Source: Agarivorans sp050870875
GTDB lineage: Bacteria > Pseudomonadota > Gammaproteobacteria > Enterobacterales > Celerinatantimonadaceae
Assembly (NCBI RefSeq): GCF_050870875.2
Contig: NZ_CP194041.2
Span: forward strand, 806,001-870,000
Reading direction: 5' to 3'
Length of the DNA stretch: 64,000 bases
Each line of letters begins with the position of its first letter. Within the stretch, counting starts at the first letter, position 1. The notes beneath the pieces were generated by a model. That model was not told the DNA's origin. It ran no database searches and saw only the letters and a list, made by a program, of their open reading frames with translations. Shown piece after piece: positions 27,054 to 35,318 of the stretch. Made by a program: the position numbers and the translations under genes.

Positions 27054-27665
27054 ATGGCGGTGAGAGCCGTGCACCAAGCTAAGTTACCTAAAATACAGAT
27101 GATGAAATTAGAGTCTAGTGCTCGCACAGCATGGAAGTCTCTTAATGAAGTTTTTAGCACTGAACTAACTAAAGCTACATCGGTTGTTAAAGCGCGTAAA
27201 GGAACGGTGCTTAATAATGCTACTCGTGGAATTAATAAAGCTAAAAGTGCACGTACGGATGCGCCAATTAGAGTGACAAACGTTAAAGAGCTACAAAGCC
27301 TAAAGCGGATGTCATTGGGGCTAAAAGGAGCTGGTCATCTTCTTCTCGGTTACGATATATATAGACGAGGTAAAATCGTGCAGGCGGATTTTGAACAAGG
27401 TAAAGATTGGCAGAAAACTGCGGTAGTGCAAACAGCGGGTTTATCGATGGGATTTTTAGCAGGAGCTGCCGCTGCCAAAGCTGTGACTGCTGCAGCTATC
27501 ACTATCGGCCTAACTGCTACGCCTGTGGGGTGGGTTATTGCCATCTGTATAGGTATTGGAGCGACATATTTAGCGGCACTTCAGGGTGACAAGTGGGCGC
27601 AATATGGAGTCTCAAAACTTTATGATAGGGAAGGCGTGTTCAATTATGTGCCGAGGTCGCTTTAA
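27054..27665 (+). CDS. Displaced toxin module 3 (lacks the N-terminal part)
   Basis: 203 residues. Essentially identical to module 2 for ~175 residues, then its own tail (ALQGDKWAQYGVSKLYDREG and FNYVPRSL). The left homology boundary (ATGACTAAAAGGTT, 26956) is exactly that of module 2, so these are copies of one displaced unit. No proper ribosome site; probably silent unless recombined into the full-length gene. One-base overlap with the next gene. Confidence 0.65.
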   Translation: MAVRAVHQAKLPKIQMMKLESSARTAWKSLNEVFSTELTKATSVVKARKGTVLNNATRGINKAKSARTDAPIRVTNVKELQSLKRMSLGLKGAGHLLLGYDIYRRGKIVQADFEQGKDWQKTAVVQTAGLSMGFLAGAAAAKAVTAAAITIGLTATPVGWVIAICIGIGATYLAALQGDKWAQYGVSKLYDREGVFNYVPRSL

Positions 27666-28033
27666 TGATAGCTGTATCTGATTGGCTACTTTTAGCTTTT
27701 TTTATTTTTGCTATTTCGATGATGATAGCGTGGTTAGTTTTCTCAAATATGACTATGAAAAGGATAGAACGAGAATTTAATCAATTAGGTATTGAAAGGG
27801 TTGACTGGGATGGGCTTGGATTCCGCGTGCTGAGTTATGCCACGATTATTTTATTTAAAACAGAAAGAATGAATGATCAAAACTATCAATTTGTCCCAGT
27901 AAGCGCTACACGTAAATTAGCCGCAAAAAGAGATTGGTACTTGGCTTTATGGCTTTGGGGATCTGCAATAGCAATGTTAGGTATATTACTAGTTTTATCC
28001 ATCTTTTTCTCTGAGTTAGTGGCTGACATATAG
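27665..28033 (+). CDS. Putative immunity protein G
   Basis: 122 residues. TM1 WLLLAFFIFAISMMIAWLVF, MKRIEREFNQLGIERVDWDG, GFRVLSYATIILFKTERM, FVPVSATRKLAAKRDW, TM2 and an acidic C-terminus ELVADI. The cognate partner, by position, of toxin module 3. Confidence 0.7.
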   Translation: MIAVSDWLLLAFFIFAISMMIAWLVFSNMTMKRIEREFNQLGIERVDWDGLGFRVLSYATIILFKTERMNDQNYQFVPVSATRKLAAKRDWYLALWLWGSAIAMLGILLVLSIFFSELVADI

Positions 28034-28049
28034 CACTTTGTTATAGCTG

Positions 28050-28221
28050 ATGATGTACTTATTGGGTGTTTCTTCATTTATTGGCTGTGGTGTATTTATG
28101 CTTTCAGTTATGTTGGCATGGTTGTGCTTTGCGCGAATAAGTATGCCTAGAATAGAGAAGAGTTTAAAAGAGCAAGGTATTGAAAGGGTAGATTGGGATG
28201 GGCCTGGTTTTCGTGTTCTTA
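28050..28221 (+). pseudogene. Immunity protein H, truncated by an IS256-type end
   Basis: The first ~57 codons match protein D closely (SSFIGCGVFMLSVMLAWLCFAR, MPRIEKSLKEQGIERVDWDG, GFRVL). At 28222 the sequence switches to the IS256 left end (GAGCCTGTAAATTAAATTG). The C-terminal helix is lost, so it is almost surely inactive. No toxin tail precedes it. Confidence 0.9.
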
Positions 28222-28895
28222 GAGCCTGTAAATTAAATTGTGTAATTGCTTATAATTAGGCCTGAACAGGCTAAGGATAAGCAACATGGATAAGAAAGTT
28301 CTCGAAGCATTTGCTCGTGAAGCCGCTAAGTCAATCAAGACCCCTTCAGATCTAGATGACTTTCGTAAAATGTTAACCAAGGTGACTGTTGAGACAGCGT
28401 TAAATGCTGAGCTTGATGACCACCTCGGTTATCAGAAACACGCTGAAAAGCCCGATAAGAATAGTCGTAATGGTTATTCATCCAAGACCTTGATCACCGA
28501 CGATGGTGAGATTGAACTGGATGTACCTCGAGACCGAGATGCCTCGTTTGAACCGAAGCTTGTTCGTAAGCATCAAACTCGATTTCAATCGATGGATGAC
28601 AAGATATTAAGCCTTTACGCCAAAGGCATGACAACTCGTGAAATCGTCGCTACGTTCAAAGAAATGTACGATGCTGATGTCTCTGCAAGCCTCATATCTA
28701 AAGTTACCGACTCAGTTCTAGAGCAGGTTGTTGAATGGCAATCACGGCCACTGGATGCAGTCTATCCCATCGTCTACCTTGATTGCATCGTGGTGAAAAT
28801 CCGCCAAAACAAACAGCTCGTCAATAAGGCGATTTACTTGGCTCTGGGCGTAAATATCGAAGGTCAGAAAGAACTTTTAGGGATGTGGATATCTG
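28222..28895 (+). mobile_element. IS256-family element, left part only
   Basis: Starts with the terminal sequence GAGCCTGTAAATTAAATTG, then a transposase frame (28286-28924). The protein has the IS256/Mutator-type sequence: LTKVTVETALNAELDDHLGY, DGEIELDVPRDRDASFEP, KGMTTREIVATFKEMYDADVS and the catalytic-Asp region AVYPIVYLDCIV. It matches only about the first 203 of the usual ~400 residues, then runs out of homology into a short repeat. A second copy of the same left end lies inverted at 34781-35048. Confidence 0.9.
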
Positions 28896-28924
28896 TGGGA
28901 TTTAAGAATATCTGTGGGATTTAA
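28286..28924 (+). pseudogene. IS256-type transposase, C-terminally truncated
   Basis: 212 codons, of which the last nine (VGFKNICGI) are not transposase. The first DDE aspartate region is present, but the second Asp and the Glu are missing, so it cannot transpose by itself. Confidence 0.9.
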
Positions 28925-28967
28925 GAAGACACCCATCCCAACGATTCAAGAAGACACCCACCCCAAC
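28889..28967. repeat. Two short tandem repeats at the left edge of the Y1 transposase element
   Basis: ATATCTGTGGGATTTAAGA occurs twice with period 19 (28889-28926). AAGAAGACACCCAYCCCAAC occurs twice with period 25 (28923-28942 and 28948-28967). Short repeats of this sort often flank REP-associated Y1 transposase genes. Confidence 0.8.
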
Positions 28968-29027
28968 TAACGAAACGCTTATAATAGTCTAAACTATCAA
29001 TAGTTATTTGTTTGGGGAGTTATCATC

Positions 29028-30020
29028 ATGCCTCGGCCAAGACGCTCGCAGGTGAGCTTATCGGATACACCCTACTATCATTGTGTTTCGCGTTGTGTTC
29101 GGCGGGCGTTTCTGTGTGGCGAAGAGCAACAAACCGGCAAAAGCTATGAGCACCGCCGCCAGTGGGTCGAAGATTATCTGCTCAAATTAGCGTCGGTGTT
29201 CGCGATTGATGTTTGTGCTTATGCTGTCATGAGTAACCACTCGCATGTTGTATTGCATATCGATAGGGCTCAAGCAGAAGCTTGGTCAATGGATGAAGTG
29301 TTAGAACGCTGGCATAGCTTGCATCAGGGCACCTTACTGACTCAGATGTATCTCAACCTTGAGTTACGTCCGCAGTTGAGTGAGGTGCAACTACAAGCCA
29401 TTCGCGCCACCGCCGAAGTGTATCGGACTCGCCTGTATGATTTAAGCTGGTTTATGCGCCATTTAAACGAACACATTGCGCGAGCCGCCAATCAAGAAGA
29501 CCAATGTACCGGTCGATTTTGGGAAGGACGCTTTAAATCCCAAGCGCTTTTGGATGAAGCCGCCCTCATGGCGTGTATGGCTTACGTAGACCTAAACCCC
29601 ATCAGAGCCAAGATGGCGAGCACTCCGGAGGACTCGGCCCATACCAGCGTACAACGACGAGCAAAAGCCGCTCAGCTAAAACAAGCCCAGGCAACAAACC
29701 TGTTTCCCTTTGTGGGTAACCCAAGAGAGGCTATGCCCCAAGGCTTACCCTTTGAGCTGAAAGACTACCTTGAGTTAGTCGATATGACTGGACGCATGGT
29801 AAGAGAAGATAAACGGGGTTACATCGACAGTGGAGAAAGTTCCATCATCCAACGCTTAGGGATAAATGAAGCACAGTGGCTGACTTTAAGCGGTGAGTTT
29901 GAACGGCACTTTTCTGGCGCAGTCGGTCAAGAGCGCTTGCTCAGACAATATCATCGGCATATGGGGCATCAACGAACGACCGGTTTAAGTTGCAGCAAAC
30001 GTTTGCTAAATCGCGCTTAA
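29028..30020 (+). CDS. REP-associated tyrosine transposase (Y1/HUH type, RAYT-like)
   Basis: 330 residues. It opens MPRPRRSQVSLSDTPYYHCVSRC, typical of this family; the HUH metal motif is NHSHVVLH (about residue 69) and the probable catalytic Tyr is in MAYVDLNPIRAKM (about 185). GRFWEGRFKSQALLDE lies between them. The protein is complete. Such enzymes act on short palindromic elements rather than on a classical IS and are usually single-copy. Transcription starts after short repeats (28889-28967). Confidence 0.88.
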   Translation: MPRPRRSQVSLSDTPYYHCVSRCVRRAFLCGEEQQTGKSYEHRRQWVEDYLLKLASVFAIDVCAYAVMSNHSHVVLHIDRAQAEAWSMDEVLERWHSLHQGTLLTQMYLNLELRPQLSEVQLQAIRATAEVYRTRLYDLSWFMRHLNEHIARAANQEDQCTGRFWEGRFKSQALLDEAALMACMAYVDLNPIRAKMASTPEDSAHTSVQRRAKAAQLKQAQATNLFPFVGNPREAMPQGLPFELKDYLELVDMTGRMVREDKRGYIDSGESSIIQRLGINEAQWLTLSGEFERHFSGAVGQERLLRQYHRHMGHQRTTGLSCSKRLLNRA

Positions 30021-30186
30021 GCGCGAGCTTGCTTTCGAACTATGTCTGAACCATCAGCTTTGCTGAGGCGTGTATTGTTTCAAAAATCAACGAAATGAGC
30101 CATTTTTGCAAACTTACCCGTTAATTGGCATGAGAACAGCCAGAGGACTAAATGATTGCAGTGGTGTTCACTTCACTAACGTTGTT

Positions 30187-30227
30187 ACTGTCTTTGTGTT
30201 TTTATCATGGATGTCTACTTTAACTCT
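30187..30227. repeat. Partial short repeat unit R1
   Basis: TGTCTTTGTGTTTTTATCATGG and the following ATGTCTACTTTAACTC match the right half of the units at 32056, 32411, 35102 and 35262. It lies 170 nt after the Y1 transposase gene. Confidence 0.75.
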
Positions 30228-30260
30228 TGGTTAAGCTATTTTGAAGTTGTCATTAATCGG

Positions 30261-31472
30261 TTACTCGTTAGGCGAGTAGTAAGTCATTAGCGCTTTTTCG
30301 ATATCGATACCAATAGTCACCCCGCCAATCGGATTATCATTTGCTGCGGAGCTTATGGTCAGACTAACTTGTACCAGAAAGTTGCGTGTGGAGGCATCAT
30401 AGTTAATATCATCGATAAACATAGCACCGTTACCCTGTAAGTAGGTTTGGCTGTATTTGGCTTCATCTCCTTGCCAATAGTCGGAGGTTGGTTGACTTTG
30501 CCCTACATTCACTCCTCGCGCGTCAAACACGATTATCTCTAAGTAAAGCCCTGCCGAGTTAGCGGCGATCTCTTCGAGGTAGTCGGATAACTCACTATTG
30601 ATCATTGAGTCAACTTTAGCTTGTAACCTTGTTGGTATCTTTTGCAGGCCGCTATTTAAGTCAGCGAGGTTGGCGTCTGTTAATGAAGATGTGCGCTGAT
30701 TACTTTGCTCAACAGCACGGATCACCTGCGGGTTGTTGACCCATTCACTGATTTTCTCTGTGGCAATTCGCTCTATCAGGACTCGCTCAGTATTGGACAG
30801 GGTGGGCAGTGAGCTGACGCACCTCGGCAACGCCTGATTAAACGCGTCGAGAAAGTCTGGGTGATTGGCTAAGTAGGCTTTAGAAAAGTAGAAACCCAAC
30901 GGACTATATTTTTCGAATTGCGAGTTAATTTCCTTTCCTAGTGTTTGCTTTTGCACGTTCTCAAAGGTTTGCTTATCCATCAAAATGCTATTAACCCGAC
31001 CTTTGATCAGTAGTTTGACCAGCTGGTCTAGGGTATTCACTCGTTGCACTTTAATCGTCGGATAGGCAGCTTGCAGCCACAGATCGACAGTGGCGCCACG
31101 CACAATGCCAACCTTATCCTTCACAAGCTCTGGAGACGTATAGAACCAGTACCATTTCTCTAAGGCAGCCGGGGAGGACAATGCAGCAAAGTCATTGGCT
31201 TGAGGGAAAGGGAGGGAAGTGAAAAAACCATCTGCTTCACCCGCTCTAACCCGGGAGTAAACCCGTTTCCAGGGCGCTGTTTGAACCGCATAGGGCCAAT
31301 CGAGTGTTTCCATCAAACACGCTAAAATTTCAACCGAACTGCCTGCCAGTTGGTTGTTTTGTATTTCTTGATAGGGAGGCGATATATTGGTGTACAGGCG
31401 CAATGTAGCAGGATTGCTGTTTGCATGCAGACTACCGAAAAGTAGCCATGCCATCAGTGTGGATTTCACCAT
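30261..31472 (-). CDS. Periplasmic protein: solute-binding (SBP_bac_3-like) domain joined to a PDC/Cache-like sensor domain
   Basis: About 403 residues from the ATG at 31472, which gives a good signal peptide (MVKSTLMAWLLFGSLHANS); a longer start at 31535 is possible. Residues ~25-240 look like a family 3 binding protein (LRLYTNISPPYQEIQNNQLAG, GEADGFFTSLPF). The C-terminal ~150 residues look like a PDC sensor (YLEIIVFDARGVNVGQS, TSDYWQGDEAKYSQTY, GGVTIGIDIEKAL). It has no output domain, so it could be a ligand binder for a separate receptor. Not an ABC operon member. Confidence 0.7.
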   Translation of the reverse strand: MVKSTLMAWLLFGSLHANSNPATLRLYTNISPPYQEIQNNQLAGSSVEILACLMETLDWPYAVQTAPWKRVYSRVRAGEADGFFTSLPFPQANDFAALSSPAALEKWYWFYTSPELVKDKVGIVRGATVDLWLQAAYPTIKVQRVNTLDQLVKLLIKGRVNSILMDKQTFENVQKQTLGKEINSQFEKYSPLGFYFSKAYLANHPDFLDAFNQALPRCVSSLPTLSNTERVLIERIATEKISEWVNNPQVIRAVEQSNQRTSSLTDANLADLNSGLQKIPTRLQAKVDSMINSELSDYLEEIAANSAGLYLEIIVFDARGVNVGQSQPTSDYWQGDEAKYSQTYLQGNGAMFIDDINYDASTRNFLVQVSLTISSAANDNPIGGVTIGIDIEKALMTYYSPNE

Positions 31473-31763
31473 GATGTTGAGGTGCCCTCGGTTGTAAGTG
31501 ATTGCGCTTAATCGGAGGCGTTTCAGTATGTTCATCGTTTTGCTTAGTCAGTGTTGATTATACTAAAGCATAGTGCATGCGAGGACTGGGCAGGGGGAAA
31601 TAGCATTCCCATGACCACGACAGAACCACAGTATGGTTACAATCTAGTCTGCGTTCATCTTGGCCGCAGATTTCTATTGTCGAGGGGCACATAGTGTTCC
31701 AAATTGTTATCTAAGGATAGATCCGTTGGGTCATCAAAATCTCCGTAGTATGCTTTGTGGGCA

Positions 31764-32464
31764 ATGCCATTTTCAAAACCGCTATGCCTAAAAATGTCAC
31801 GCATATAAGTGGTTGCCTGCGTTACATTTGTTCGAAGCAGGAGAGCAAATTTAGTGATCCAGAAGTTACAGCGCTTACCGCTAAGCTTGAGGAATTGAAG
31901 CTTAAAAGAGGTTTCCAAACGTCACTTAAGCACAAAACTAATGTTCGTGAATTAGTTGCTGAAAAAGCCGTCAGAGGCAATCAGGCGAGACTTGTCCAAA
32001 ATGTGGGGCACAGTTGGTCGAGTGATTGGCAAAGCGTGATAAGAATGCTGATAACAGTCTAAACTATCAATATTTGTGTTTTTTATCATGGATGTCCATT
32101 TTACCCATTTTACCGTTGATGCCACTTTCAAAACCGCTATGCCTAAAAATGTCACGCATATACGTGGTTGCCTGCGTTACATTCGTTCGAAGTAGGAGAG
32201 CAAATTTAGTGAGCCAGAAGTTACAGCGCTCACCGCTAAGCTTGAGGTATTGAAGCTGAAAAGAGGTTTTCAAACATCACTTAAGCACAAAGCTAATGTT
32301 CGTGAATTAGTTGCTGAAAAAGCTGTCAGAGACAATCTGGTGAGCTTTGCCCTAAACGTGGGGCACAGTTGGTCGAGTGATTGGCAAAGCGTGATAAGAA
32401 TGCTGATAACAGTCTAAACTAACAATGTTTGTGTTTTTTATCATGGATGTCCACTTTAACTCTC
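31764..32464. repeat. Tandem direct repeat, two ~350-bp copies (R2, R3) of a decayed gene 3' end plus a short conserved tail
   Basis: Copy 1 starts at 31764, copy 2 at 32119 (period 355; both begin ATGCCAYTTTCAAAACC). Each encodes, with frameshifts, a piece of the zinc-ribbon gene also seen at 38811-39070 (SRQSGETCPKCGAQLVEWLAKR), then AGTCTAAACTATCAAT-type sequence ending GGATGTCCACTTTAAC. Neither copy has an intact frame. The 219 nt beyond 32464 hold a short IS-like scrap (GGTGGCCAATTTTAGTTGACC, trimmed here to under 20 nt of confident match) and no gene. Confidence 0.8.
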
Positions 32465-32683
32465 CCAATGAGTCTGAACGACTGTATTGGGAAAACTATA
32501 AACGGTGGCCAATTTTAGTTGACCACTAGATCAATCGACTCTCAATTTATCGGGCGACCTGAAATTGCTGATGTTGTAAGTATGAATGCACTTTCAAATT
32601 ACTTGTGCTGCGAATTGAAAATTAATTATAAACGAGGTGCTTTGCTGGTTCCGCAAAGCACCTATCAATAAGATGTCTAGAAC

Positions 32684-33694
32684 TTAGTTTGTTAAATGGT
32701 TAGCAAGAGCTTGTGCAGCTTGCGTCAATGAGTCTTGAACTTCGGGGATAGTTGATAGCGCGTTTAACATACCAAAGTCGTGAATCATACCGTTGTAGCG
32801 AACGGAAGTGACATTAACACCAGCTTGCTGAAGCTTGATGCCATAAGCTTCACCTTCATCTCGTAGTACATCTTTTTCTGCGGTCTGAATCAATGTATCC
32901 GGCAAACCGGAAAGTTGCTCAAGAGATGCACGTAAAGGTGATGCGTAAATCTCATTTCGCTCAACCGGACTCGTTGTGTAGTTATCCCAAAACCACTTCA
33001 TCATTCCACGCGTTAAGAAATGACCATTGCTGAATTGATCATAGGAAGAAGTTTGAAACGAGGCGTTCGTGACTGGCCATAGTAACAATTGGAATCGGAG
33101 TTTAGGCGTTCCGGCTTCTTTGGCTTTCAGAGCAACAACTGCCGCCATATTCCCGCCAACACTGTTGCCCGCTACAGCCAAACGACTACCATCAATGTTG
33201 ATTTGATCACCATGTTCCGCCACCCACTTCGTTGCCTCGTAAGCTTGGTTGATTGCTACTGGGTACTTCGCTTCAGGCGACGGTGTGTAATCAACATATA
33301 CTGCAGCTGTACCAGAGCGAACCACTAGATCTCGAATCAGTCTCTCGTGTGTAGGAAAGTCACCGAGCACCCATCCACCTCCATGGAAAAACATGAAAGC
33401 AGGAAGTTTGCCTTCCGCTTCTAAGGGTCTGACCACTTTAATAGCTATTTTTTGACCATCAACGTTAATGGTATAACTTTTAACTGACGCAGGTGCCAAA
33501 GCCGCTCCTTTTTGCGCACCGGTCAATACTGCTCTGGCTTCTGTTGGTGTCATCGTTTCAATTGGCTGGCCTCCTTCCAAAGCTTGTAAGAAGCTTTGAG
33601 TATGAGGCTCAACTCCGTATGAACCTGAATGAGCAAAAGCCCCGAAACTACTCGCACACAATGCCATTACCAAAATAGATTTTGTCAATTTCAT
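32684..33694 (-). CDS. Secreted alpha/beta hydrolase (hormone-sensitive-lipase-like esterase)
   Basis: 336 residues with a signal peptide (about 1-21, ending GAFA). The HSL-family oxyanion motif HGGGW is near residue 104, the nucleophile elbow GNSVGGN near 177, and the remaining triad is plausibly Asp in AEKDVLRDEGEAYG and His in MIHDFGML. It should hydrolyse short acyl or aryl esters in the periplasm or outside. It lies 43 nt downstream of ohr on the same strand, an arrangement suggesting co-transcription with ohr. Confidence 0.88.
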   Translation of the reverse strand: MKLTKSILVMALCASSFGAFAHSGSYGVEPHTQSFLQALEGGQPIETMTPTEARAVLTGAQKGAALAPASVKSYTINVDGQKIAIKVVRPLEAEGKLPAFMFFHGGGWVLGDFPTHERLIRDLVVRSGTAAVYVDYTPSPEAKYPVAINQAYEATKWVAEHGDQINIDGSRLAVAGNSVGGNMAAVVALKAKEAGTPKLRFQLLLWPVTNASFQTSSYDQFSNGHFLTRGMMKWFWDNYTTSPVERNEIYASPLRASLEQLSGLPDTLIQTAEKDVLRDEGEAYGIKLQQAGVNVTSVRYNGMIHDFGMLNALSTIPEVQDSLTQAAQALANHLTN

Positions 33695-33737
33695 TTTCCT
33701 TTACCTTTTAGTCTAAATGCCTTTTCAACAATGAATT

Positions 33738-34163
33738 CTAATTTGCAACAATTAGTTCAACTTGGATGTTTCCACGAGTCGCATTTGAATATGGGCATAC
33801 TTGATGCGCTTTTTCGACCAGTGCCAATGCGGTTTCATACTCTAATCCAGGTAGAGAAATATGAAGTTCTACAGCAATTGCAAAACCGATACCTTGTGGA
33901 TTTTCGCCTATACCGACTTTCGCAGTCACGGTAGGCTCATTCAGTAATCGGATCTTGTCTTGCATCGCAACAAACTTCATCGCGCCGATAAAGCAAGCCG
34001 AATAGCCGGCGGCGAAGAGTTGTTCTGGATTGGTACCGTCGCCTCCAAGTCCACCAAGTTCTTGGGGCGTACTAAGTTTTACGAGCAGTTTGCCATCTTC
34101 CGATTTGGATTGTCCGTCACGACCACCAGTCGAAGTTGCTTGTGTGGTATAAATTGATTTCAT
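33738..34163 (-). CDS. ohr: Organic hydroperoxide resistance protein Ohr
   Basis: 141 residues, OsmC/Ohr family. The two catalytic cysteines are in GYSACFIGAMKF (about residue 58) and HQVCPYSNATRGN (about 123), typical of Ohr rather than OsmC. It reduces organic hydroperoxides with a thiol, using lipoylated or other dithiol donors in known members. Downstream of ohrR with a 110-nt spacer that contains an inverted repeat likely to be its operator. Confidence 0.94.
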   Translation of the reverse strand: MKSIYTTQATSTGGRDGQSKSEDGKLLVKLSTPQELGGLGGDGTNPEQLFAAGYSACFIGAMKFVAMQDKIRLLNEPTVTAKVGIGENPQGIGFAIAVELHISLPGLEYETALALVEKAHQVCPYSNATRGNIQVELIVAN

Positions 34164-34183
34164 TTAAATTGCCCTCAATTGAT

Positions 34184-34255
34184 TATTGCGATAACTATTT
34201 GCGTTAAAGAGAACCCACATATGGGTGCTCCGTTGGGACTAACGCTATCGCAATA
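34184..34255. promoter_or_regulatory. Nested inverted repeat between ohrR and ohr, probable OhrR operator
   Basis: Outer arms TATTGCGATA (34184-34193) and TATCGCAATA (34246-34255) are perfect reverse complements; inner arms GCGTTA (34201-34206) and TAACGC (34240-34245) also pair. The left side carries 7 extra bases. The TTGCGATAACTAT-like motif recurs again at 34246-34270. Position just before ohr on the minus strand fits repression by OhrR; not proven. Confidence 0.6.
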
Positions 34256-34273
34256 ACTATTATCGCACAACTA

Positions 34274-34714
34274 TTATTTTATTTGATTTGATATATTTTT
34301 TCTAAGAAGGATAATTTTATCTTTTAAATCAATGAGTTCTTCCGATTCCAGACCACAAGCATCAGCAATACATGTGTTGATATTTCGAGCATCTTTCTCT
34401 AAAGAACGTCCCTTTAACGTTAATCGGACACTTAACGATCGTTCATCATGAGGCAATCTAACTCGCTGTACTAGGCCATCCGTTTCCATTCGCTTTATCA
34501 CTGGTGTTAAAGCTCCTGACTTTTGGCCTAACTTTGAACCAATATCTTTAAGGCCAATACCGTCTTCTTCCCACAATGTAAGCAAAATCAGATACTGAGT
34601 ATATGTCAGCCCCAAAGGTTCCAGCATTGGTTTGTAAAGTTGTGTCATTGCGAGTGAAGCGGAGTAAAGTGCGAAACACACTTGATTGTCCAGCGATAGC
34701 TGATTATCAGGCAT
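34274..34714 (-). CDS. ohrR: MarR-family organic-peroxide sensor OhrR
   Basis: 146 residues. The N-terminal peroxide-sensing Cys is in NQVCFALYSASLAM (about residue 12), the mark of OhrR in the MarR family, followed by LTYTQYLILLTLWEEDGIGLKD and the winged helix (LGQKSGALTPVIKRMETDGLV, RLPHDERS). Oxidation of the Cys by organic peroxides should release it from DNA and derepress ohr. Its upstream region is interrupted 16 nt before the start by an IS256 remnant, so its promoter may be altered. Confidence 0.92.
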   Translation of the reverse strand: MPDNQLSLDNQVCFALYSASLAMTQLYKPMLEPLGLTYTQYLILLTLWEEDGIGLKDIGSKLGQKSGALTPVIKRMETDGLVQRVRLPHDERSLSVRLTLKGRSLEKDARNINTCIADACGLESEELIDLKDKIILLRKNISNQIK

Positions 34715-34780
34715 ATTGTTCTTCTTAATCTAAAGTCGTTGTGAGGGTATTCTCTCCTCAAGCCTTCGCAGTTTCAATAC

Positions 34781-35048
34781 AGTCTTGGATGAATAACCAT
34801 TACGACTATTCTTATCGGGCTTTTCAGCGTGTTTCTGATAACCGAGGTGGTCATCAAGCTCAGCATTTAACGCTGTCTCAACAGTCACCTTGGTTAACAT
34901 TTTACGAAAGTCATCTAGATCTGAAGGGGTCTTGATTGACTTAGCGGCTTCACGAGCAAATGCTTCGAGAGCTTTCTTATCCATGTTGCTTATCCTTAGC
35001 CTGTTCAGGCCTAATTATAAGCAATTACACAATTTAATTTACAGGCTC
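34781..35048 (-). mobile_element. Second IS256-type left-end fragment, inverted
   Basis: Reverse complement of 28222-28489: the same terminal GAGCCTGTAAATTAAATTG and the first ~68 transposase codons (MDKKALEAFAREAAKSIKTP ... SSKT). It then ends abruptly and runs out of frame into 34730-34780. Almost identical to the first copy, so the two derive from one recent element. Confidence 0.88.
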
Positions 35049-35311
35049 GTGGGGCACAGTTGGCCGAGTGATTGGCAAAGCGTGATAAGAATGCTGATAA
35101 CAGTCTAAACTATCAATATTTGTGTTTTTTATCATGGATGTCCACTTTAACTCTGAATTAGTTGCTGAAAAAGCTGTCAGAGACAATCTGGTGAGCTTTG
35201 CCCTAAACGTGGGGCACAGTTGGTCGAGTGATTGGCAAAGCGTGATAAGAATGCTGATAACAGTCTAAACTATCAATGTTTGTGTTTTTTTATAATGGAT
35301 GTCTACTTTAA
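35049..35311. repeat. Two further direct copies (R4, R5) of the short repeat unit
   Basis: R4 begins inside the zinc-ribbon remnant (GTGGGGCACAGTTGG) directly at the IS256 end and runs to CTTTAACTC (35154). R5 begins with GTTGCTGAAAAAGCTGTCAG and repeats the same order to about 35311. Both contain AGTCTAAACTATCAAT (35102-35117 and 35262-35277). No coding frame survives. Confidence 0.8.
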
Positions 35312-35318
35312 CTAAGAA

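Noticed and set aside
22446..28221. CRISPR-like reading of the repeated array
   Set aside because: The repeats are coding cassettes of 350-700 bp with diverged parts, not short regular repeats with unique spacers, and no cas genes are present.
31764..35311. Integron attC array
   Set aside because: The repeat units lack attC-type core sites and imperfect palindromes, and no integron integrase or promoterless single-gene cassettes lie between them.
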